Source: Ettlia oleoabundans
Lineage: Eukaryota; Chlorophyta; Chlorophyceae; Chlamydomonadales
Reading direction: 5' to 3'
Length of the DNA: 11,869 nt
Assembly (NCBI GenBank): GCA_019693395.1
Contig: JAAMXP010003492.1
Location: 1 to 11,869 of the forward strand
In this document: one piece after another, positions 1-9,185 of the stretch
Numbering within the stretch: the stretch's first letter is position 1
How the letters are laid out: each line of letters starts with the position of its first letter
Program-made: the position numbers and the translations under genes
Notes under the pieces: generated by a model
Database searches by the model: none
The model's input: only the letters and a program-made list of their open reading frames with translations
What the model was told of the DNA's origin: nothing

Positions 1-3061
<3,061 letters not shown>

Positions 3062-3458
3062 CCTCGCATCAGCGTGTCGCCAGGCTCCCCGTCCCCAGCA
3101 GCGCCTTCAAACCCGCCACGTGCTGCCCTGGACTCAGGTATGCATCAAGATGGGCGATTTATGCTTGGGCGCCGTTCAGCTCTCTGAAAGAAGGTCACGT
3201 CCCGCATGCTAAGCCTGTTCACTCGCACACTGGCATCATGCCACTACGCAGGCAAACTTTCGCGATCACCTAGTTGTCGCCCCCTAGTCACAGCTGTTGA
3301 TCTGGTGAGGGGCGCCTGTCGCGCACACACTTTGGTTGGCAAAAAAGCTTCGCTCACTCGCTCCTGCCTGCTGTTCGCGTCCTGCTAGACTGCAGGTTTG
3401 TCCGAATATTGTATTTGCCGTTCGTAACCTCATCTCATGCAGGTGCTCCCAGCAAGCT
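3062..3458. promoter_or_regulatory. Divergent promoter region between SR140 and COX17
   Basis: These 397 bp separate the SR140 start codon (minus strand, 3061-3059) from the COX17 start codon (plus strand, 3459). They must hold both 5' UTRs and both promoters. I see no convincing TATA box. An acceptor-like pyrimidine-containing segment ending in CATGCAG at about 3442 could be the 3' end of a COX17 5' UTR intron. If it is not spliced, an ATG at 3437 would open a short upstream frame overlapping the COX17 start. Location follows from the flanking genes; individual elements are not resolved. Confidence 0.6.
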
Positions 3459-4032
3459 ATGGTGCTTTTCTCTTGGTGGGGTAACGAAAAGCCTGCAGAG
3501 CAAGGAACCTCCAAGCCCAAGAAGAAAATCTGCTGCGCCTGCCCCGAGACAAAGGCACGAGCTGGCTGGGCAATGCAGCAGTGGAGCGGCGGCTGGGGCG
3601 GAAAGACTGTAGCACAGCTTGCACCTGGGTTGGTATCTAGTGTTGGGACTGCTGACCATTGCAAAACATGCACAACTGCTGCATTACATGTTGCATGGGT
3701 CATTCTGCTGTTGGAATGCAGAGCGCACGTGACGTGTGCACAGCCACCCACGGCCCTGAAGCGGTGCAGTGCCAGAAGCTAATCGAGGCGCACAAGGAGT
3801 GCCTCCGTGCTGAAGGCTTCAACGTGAGTGCCCATTACCCTCCCCGTCCATATACAAAACACGTTGGTTTGTTTGACAGTATGGTGTGCTCCTACCTCTT
3901 TGTGCTGGCTTTACATGATTGTCTTCAGCAAGTGGTCGCTCACTACAAGGATACGTACACGGCACGTTGCAACATGCCCCCCGTCATCAGGTTACTTTCA
4001 GGCTCACTTCTTGGCCTGGTCTGCAGGTCTGA
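3459..4032 (+). CDS. COX17: COX17 cytochrome c oxidase copper chaperone
   Basis: Small twin CX9C protein of the mitochondrial intermembrane space. The family delivers Cu(I) to SCO1 and COX11 for cytochrome c oxidase assembly, and is imported and oxidised by the MIA40 pathway. Exons are 3459-3554, 3722-3823 and 4027-4032, giving 67 residues, a normal length. The Lys-rich KPKKKICCACPETK contains the copper-binding CCxC (C25, C26, C28). Twin motifs are C28-x9-C38 and C49-x9-C59, and the protein ends LIEAHKECLRAEGFNV as plant and algal COX17 do. Intron 1 has a GC donor; keeping it exact preserves the C28-x9-C38 spacing. The last exon, after a TCTGCAG acceptor, codes only Val67 and TGA. The C38-C49 gap is 10 residues, against 8 in the human and Arabidopsis proteins as I recall them, so the inter-helix loop is slightly longer. 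The DCN1-like gene starts 38 nt downstream. Identity is very secure; the tiny terminal exon is strongly suggested by the family C-terminus. Confidence 0.93.
3555..3721 (+). other. GC-AG intron 1 of COX17
   Basis: The intron begins GCACGA after ...ACAAAG and ends TGCAG before AGCGCACGT. No GT donor nearby keeps the frame and the CX9C spacing. The joined protein reads CPETK-SARDVC, which aligns without a gap to family members such as human CPETKKARDAC. Phase 0, 167 bp. Confidence 0.85.
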
Positions 4033-4070
4033 GCCATTACCTGGGTTGTGCTGCGTGAACCGGCTGCATA
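4033..4070 (+). other. 38-nt spacer between COX17 stop and DCN1 start (candidate intercistronic region)
   Basis: Only 38 nt separate the COX17 TGA from the DCN1-like ATG. The spacer has no ATG and no TGTAA poly(A) signal. It is too short to hold a normal 3' UTR and a separate promoter. Either the two genes share one transcript, or DCN1 is transcribed from a promoter within COX17 (for example its 203-bp intron 2, 3824-4026). Confidence 0.6.
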
Positions 4071-5668
4071 ATGAACCGGCAGCAGCGAGAGCGGCTCAAT
4101 CAATTTGTGAGCGTCACGGGTGCAGGGAGCAGCCTTGCCACCCGATGCTTGGAGGCAGCTGATTGGAGCGTGGAAGGCGCAATAGAGATATTTTATTCCA
4201 ACGGCGTACACATGCAGATGGGCCGTGGGTCAGCACAGCGGCTGGACAGGTGTGCATGAAGAGAGCAGCAGGGCCACTGGCTGCCATTTCAGAGGGCGGC
4301 AAGAGTGCTTTTGAGTGCTGGGCCAAGGCGTGCAGCAGTTGTTGATTTAGGGGTTGAGGCTACAACTTACTACTCCTCCACACCCTGGTCTGTTGCAGGG
4401 ATGCCATCCACCGCCTATTTCAGCATTACACGGATGAGGAAGGGGATGTGGTTGGGGTGGAGGGCATCAGCCAGCTTTGTGAGGACCTGGGAGTGCAGCC
4501 AGACGATGTTGTGGTGCTGGTATTGAGGTGGGTGGGTGGACTGGTTAATGGATGGGTGGCAGCCCTGCTTACTTTGGGCCACTGGGGCAATGACAACGTG
4601 AGCTGGGGCCGGGCAGGGCGGTCGGGCCACAGCAATAAATTGAACTGCAGTTTGTTATGCCCATTGTTGATTGCATGAGATGGGCCATGACCAGCCATAC
4701 TTTGTGGGCACCAAGGTAGCTGGCCTCCCTGCTTTATGCTACTGCAGCTGGCACTTCGGCGCAGAGGCGATGTGCGAGTTCAGCCAGAAGGAGTTTGAGG
4801 ATGGGATGGCCAAGCTGGGGTGTGACAGCATAGAAAAGCTGCGTGCAAAGCTGCCGCAGTTGCGAGCAGAGCTTCAGGCAAGCTTGATGCTGACAGCGGA
4901 TGCCGGTTGGTTGCGAAGCCTGACACACATTATGATGTATCGCAAGCATGCTGCATTTGTTCCTGAGCGTGATTACCATTTACCACCAGTCTCAGCATGG
5001 TAACTTTTATGCTGTAGGATCCCGTCAAGTTTCGACAGATCTACCAGTTTGCGTACCTATTTAGCCGGTGAGCCCACCACCTGCTACTGCCTGCTCAGCA
5101 AATTTGGGTTCTTGGTTTGAACCTCACCCATTGTTTTTGCTGCGCTGTAATGTGGAGTTTACCCCCCAGGTTAGCCTCCCATCATCCTAGCCTCACAATT
5201 TAGCACTGCATTTGTCCGGCAATGTTCTTCATGGTTCAGGGAGAAGGGACAGAAGATAGTGCAGCTGGATGTCGCGCTAGCCATGTGGGATCTGCTGCTG
5301 CCATTCACGGGATGGCAGCACATAGAGGCATGGAAGGCTTTCCTTCAAACACATCATAAGCGCGCCGTCAGCAGGGACACATGGAACCAGCTGCTTGACT
5401 TCATTCGGGTAAGATGAGATGTGATGACAAGAAGGAGTTAATGGTGGCAAGGTTTGCCGGCTGCCGTCCACCATTTCACTTTCAGCACGAAAGCAGGCTT
5501 ACCATTTCACCTCCTGCTAATGTCTGTTGTGCCTTCTTGCAGACCACAGCGCCCAACTTTAGCAATTACGATGACAGCGGGGCCTGGCCCTATCTGCTGG
5601 ACGAGTTCGTAGAGCTGCAGCGCGAGCAGCAGCAGCAAGCAGCTAACGGCCCTAAGGATGGGAGCTAG
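4071..5668 (+). CDS. DCN1: DCN1-like (DCUN1D) cullin neddylation E3
   Basis: Co-E3 that binds cullins and the UBC12 E2 and promotes NEDD8 transfer to cullin-RING ligases. Complete gene, six exons: 4071-4249, 4399-4527, 4748-4877, 5018-5067, 5240-5408 and 5543-5668. Together they make 783 nt, or 260 residues, against 259 for human DCUN1D1. An N-terminal UBA-like domain (about 4-46; [30 protein letters not shown]) is followed by the PONY/DCUN domain (about 60-247). Recognisable blocks are [31 protein letters not shown], the helix before [27 protein letters not shown] and [18 protein letters not shown]. The acidic DAD patch known to contact the cullin is intact: D209 (SRDTW), A233 (GAW), D239 (LDE). 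The C-terminus is a Gln-rich tail. Intron 3 uses a GC donor; the others are GT-AG. The start is the first ATG after COX17, has A at -3, and matches the family MNR/MNK beginning. Very secure. Confidence 0.96.
4878..5017 (+). other. GC-AG intron 3 of the DCN1-like gene
   Basis: The donor reads CTTCAG followed by GCAAGC, close to the usual GC-donor consensus, and the acceptor is GCTGTAG before GATCCCGTC. Joining gives LRAELQ-DPVKFRQ, matching the family LRAELRDPAKF block with no gap. No GT site nearby would do this. Phase 0, 140 bp. Confidence 0.88.
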
Positions 5669-5778
5669 CCAGCCAGCTCACGGGTCATCCTGTATCAGCT
5701 GTAGCCTGCTTACAGGCACCCAACAAATGCACCTCCCTTGAATGCACCCCAGACCTTTCCTTGGTACCACAGGTGCTG

Positions 5779-5791
5779 TTACATGCTGTAA
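5779..5791. terminator. Paired poly(A)-like signals facing both ways (TTACA / TGTAA)
   Basis: TGTAA at 5787-5791 on the plus strand, about 120 nt after the DCN1 stop, matches the usual green-algal poly(A) signal and would end the DCN1 transcript. Immediately before it, TTACA at 5779-5783 is the same signal on the minus strand. It could end a convergent minus-strand transcript coming from the transposase-like region. The motifs are seen; their use is inferred. Confidence 0.55.
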
Positions 5792-6355
5792 TGCTACCGC
5801 CATGGACCAAGCATAGACAGGGAGTAGGATACAGTATGTAGAACGCCCAAAAACAGCAGGTCCAATCATACATTGCACAAGGCATCCAAAGTGCCATTGC
5901 TGCCTGTGCCGTGTGCAAAATGCTGCTTGTCATGGCATGGGTTGCCTGACGATATGCCCTAAAGAAGATGCACATTGTTTGTTATGATTTTTGCCTCGTT
6001 GCGATGGTTGATACAGCATTTGATGGTGAGTACAATACGAACCATTGTCCACAGAACAAAAGCTTACCCAAAGGTGGACAAGAGATTAAATTAATCCACC
6101 ATTCAAGAACTACCGCAGGTCGCAGCACACTTGCCGGAGACTTGCCTGCGCTGCTGTATTTGCAGCCTGCTGCAAATGAGTGTATGTGTGTGCGTGTACC
6201 CCAATAATTGCCCTCCGCAGCTGTTGCAAACTGGCTTCTAGCAGCTGCCGGGTGCCCCATAACCAATTTACTCGCATGGCCGTCACCTCCGTAGCCTCCG
6301 CTGCTGCTGCTGCGCCGGCGGCGAAGGGCTGCTGCTCGCACGGTATACCCATCAA
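5792..6355. other. Intergenic stretch without a supported gene
   Basis: No open frame here joins into a recognisable protein on either strand. The segment has lower GC than the coding parts. A short CTG/GCC-rich patch lies near 6300-6325 (AGC repeats on the minus strand encode poly-Ser or poly-Ala depending on frame). It could be 3' UTR of a minus-strand transcript or part of an old transposon. Confidence 0.4.
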
Positions 6356-7071
6356 TTAGCGAACTTTGCTACAAACCTGCCCCGTATAACCTTTGTGCAT
6401 GAACACCACCTCTGCCTCGCCTGTCCTGGGAGAGGTCGCGATAGGCAGTGGCTGCTGACGAAGGCGCCTTGTACGGCGCTGATACAGTATGAGAAACATA
6501 TGTGATGTGAGCCAGCTGCATTGCATGAAGTGCGACGGTGTCGAGGGTGGCGAGGGACCTGGGTCTGTACCACCTCTCACATATGGGAAACAGCATGCGG
6601 CACCACGCAACCCGCCTGCTCCATCCAGCAATGGCCGCATGCTGGTCAGCAGTTGCTCATCCTCCTTTGCAGCCGGGAATCAATTGTCTGCTGTGCGCAC
6701 CCGCCGCGTCTGTGGACCCCATGGCTGAAGACGTGTTGCTTCGGCATCGGACCCGCCGTCAGCTGGGGCCCCTTGATGCGTGCCCGATGCATCACCGCCG
6801 GTGCAGTGTGTGGCGCTTGCAGCAGGGCGCTTCTGCGAAAATATTGCCAACATCGCACAAACACCAATCAGGGTGCTGCTGGGTCCTTGTAAACACAGGC
6901 AAGCGTCAGGCATCTTGGTGATGATGATACACAACAGTTTACCCGCATGGCAAGCCAGCGCTATCTACCCGCAACTTAACTAAAACCAGTACATGCCTTG
7001 GAGGTAGAGGTCCCATGAGCCTTATACTTGCGCTGCCGCACGGCACTCTCACTCAATAATGCAATACGCAT
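6356..7071 (-). pseudogene. Tentative tail exons of the SWIM transposase-like gene
   Basis: Three minus-strand open segments could continue the transposase-like gene. The first starts at 7071 after TGTTTGCAG and reads SESAVRQRKYKAHGTSTSK, phase 0 with the upstream donor at 7211; it then meets either a GC donor (AAG then GCATGT) or a stop near 6976. The second starts at 6832 after TTTTCGCAG and begins KRPAASATHCTGG; it reaches TRR, then either GTGCGC as a donor or a TGA at 6680. The third starts near 6484 after a TATCAG acceptor (RRTRRLRQQPLPIATSP) and ends in TAA at 6356. These segments are basic and Ser/Thr/Ala-rich, like the unstructured C-termini of many transposases, but I recognise no domain. 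Splice joins are speculative. Confidence 0.3.
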
Positions 7072-7211
7072 CTGCAAACAGCCATGCCAGCATGCATAAC
7101 AAAGCATTAAGCAAGTGTTTGCGTTACCACGGCATATTCCTATCGTCTTCCCTCCCTCAACTGTCTCCCGCATTGAAGTTCGTACCACGACCCACCAAGA
7201 CATGTTTGCAC

Positions 7212-8564
7212 CTGCTGGTAAGTGGCGTCCCGCACGGCAACTGGCTGTAGGCGCAGTTGCTCCAGAAGCTCCTCAAATGCTGTCAATGTCTCCACATCAG
7301 GACCAGCAGCCGGCCTTGCCACAGTAACAGGATGCACCGATGTGCCCCGCTGTCCTGCTGGCTCATGACCTGCGTCCACCTCGTGCATATTTTTGACCTC
7401 AGCCTCGGCCTCAGCAACGGCTGCCTCCAAGTACTGTGCCTCCCTGGAGCTACCAACAGTTAGGCCCCATTTCTCTAGGCCCCCAAGCTTCTACATGAAC
7501 AGGCATAAAATTGCAGCGGTAGGGCACAGAGGACATTCATAAAGCGTGACAGGAGGGACTCTTACTGTTGCATGCAGCACAGCCCCCAATCGCTGACAGG
7601 GGACTGTGCATACAAACATTGAGTGGCATATCCTGCCATCCCTGCACCACCTGCCTTCACCTGGCGACAGCACGGATGTGCTTGCACAATAGTCCAGTGC
7701 TGTCTGGACATGAGCAGCGTGCATGCATTAGCGCCACGTCATGCCAAGTGTTTGGGTGCGATGCTGATTTCACATGCCCTTCCCCAGCCGCCTCATCATC
7801 AATCAAAACACAGTTATCAGCCAAGCACAAAGACAGTGCATCATGCTCGCGCTGGGCGATCCTCTCAATGCGCCGCCAATTGGTCCTGCGCCCCGACTCC
7901 TTCTCGTGCCAGCGTGCTTAAAAGAATTTCTCGATCTGGTCAGCAAGACCTCGATCAGGTTGTCCATCCGTTTATTGTTCTTCCCCTGCAAGGCAAGTGG
8001 GGACAGCAAGGGTCCAGTGGGCTGCTGGCAATTCAGCTGCCCCTCATGTAGTGCAACCACCCAGCAATAATGCCGCCAATATCGCACCAGAGTAGGTTGC
8101 CAAGCTGGGAAAAACAACTATTGCGTTTGTGGGAGCCAGGAATACGGAGCATATTAATGGCTATCACGTGCTTTTCAGAAAAAGTATTTCAGGTCGAAAG
8201 AACGCTCGATCAAGTTGTTGGTGTCCATGTGGAACAGTTGGCAAGTGCGCCGCCGCCGGAAGGCATTGCACCACCGGTCACGATTTTCACCTGCACACCA
8301 TTAGAAAGCTACGTAAACAACCTGTGTTTCTCACGAGTGGTTCGTGTAGCTGCAAGCATCCCCCNNCCCCCCCCCCCCCCCCCCGCGCCTGCATTCACCT
8401 GCCAACTCACCAGACAGCCACTCGATCCCCAAGTATGACATGATTTTCTTGTAGTTGCAGAGCTTCAAGAATTCTTTCATCTCTTGCAGGCGTTCTTGAT
8501 ACAACTATTGGGTCGCCGCCAGCTTGATGCTCCGCACAATGCGCAGAATCATTGCCTGGTGTGC
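7212..8564 (-). mobile_element. Decayed transposase-like gene with SWIM zinc finger (probable MULE-class DNA transposon remnant)
   Basis: Minus-strand coding remains resemble the C-terminal half of Mutator-like (MULE) transposases. Segments are 8564-8411, 8290 to about 8178, 7985-7661 and 7443-7212. The first has MILRIVRSIKLAATQ, LYQERLQEMKEFL and YLGIEWLSG. A phase-1 GT-AG intron (8291-8410) joins it to ENRDRWCNAFRRRR and then DTNNLIERSFDLKYFF, the TNN..ER..K region typical after the DDE core. The third begins GKNNKRMDNLIEV after a TTGCAG acceptor, continues through WRRIERIAQREHDALSLCLA and ends in a SWIM finger, CSCPDSTGLLCKH (CxCx7CxH, 7716-7678). A further GT-AG intron (7444-7660) leads to AREAQYLEAAVAEAEAEV and a helical tail. 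The gene is broken: TAG at 8505-8507, TGA at 8175-8177, a frameshift near 7944 and TAA at 7918-7920. The catalytic DDE part was not found upstream, so the copy looks 5'-truncated. Homology to a SWIM-type transposase is likely; the exact superfamily is inference. A host SWIM protein pseudogene is the alternative. Confidence 0.62.
8360..8384 (+). repeat. Poly-C homopolymer with two undetermined bases
   Basis: A C run interrupted by NN at 8365-8366, lying in the intron of the transposase-like remnant. The Ns most likely mark a sequencing or assembly problem in the homopolymer, so the local length should not be trusted. Confidence 0.9.
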
Positions 8565-9185
8565 CTGCAGAGTAGTGTGTAATGTGCAACTTCCTGGCCA
8601 ATGCAAATATGGCTGGCTGATGCCATGGCAACCGCATCCACATGATTGTACCCTGCTCTGGGTGTGCCTATTGCGACTTGCAGACGGCATGTTGCAATCT
8701 CACACCCCTCACCGGATGCACCTGAAACAACAGTGGCAAAGTTGAATGATTGAGCGTGCTGCCTGCGGCACAGTGGCTGCCGATCTCCGTGCAAGATACG
8801 AACATTCCAAGTGAATCTGAGATACAGGAAGGCAAGCAACCCGCGCCACCACCGGCGGCCTCGCATGGCGGGGCAGCGGGAGAGAAGTAAATACGACGTC
8901 CATGGCCTTGAAAAGAGTTAGATTGGTGCCCTGGTGCGATTGGAACGGCGTACGGATCGTTGCGGAACTTGTAGAGAATTGCGCCTCAACGAGGTGGGTC
9001 TGTACCGCCCTGATGACAAAAAGGAGTTGCAAGGGTCCCTGCTGCTTTACGGATAACCTGCGCAGCCGCAAAAACATAGGGACGCGTTAGCAACAGATTG
9101 CAGCAGTGGACGAACGCACAGAATCACTTCCGTCGTCCTCATTTCCTAAGCTGACCGCCCCTTCCGCTGTAGCAACGAAAATTAC
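8565..9185. other. Region upstream of CDC27 with no supported gene
   Basis: This must include the CDC27 promoter and 5' UTR (nearest part about 9060-9185) and, on the minus strand, wherever the 5' portion of the transposase-like gene once lay. A stop-free minus-strand stretch (9077-8709, about 120 codons) and a plus-strand peptide around 8970-9055 (LRLNEVGLYRPDDKKELQG) were examined; neither resembles a family I know. No TATA box was recognised. Confidence 0.4.

Noticed and set aside
3336..3458. N-terminal extension of COX17 upstream of the chosen ATG
   Set aside because: The frame is open but has no ATG upstream of 3459 in frame, and the resulting residues do not resemble COX17. The 67-residue product has the normal length.
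7918..8507. Reassigned stop codons in the minus-strand gene
   Set aside because: TAG, TAA and TGA all occur and there is also a frameshift; neighbouring genes terminate normally at TGA and TAG.
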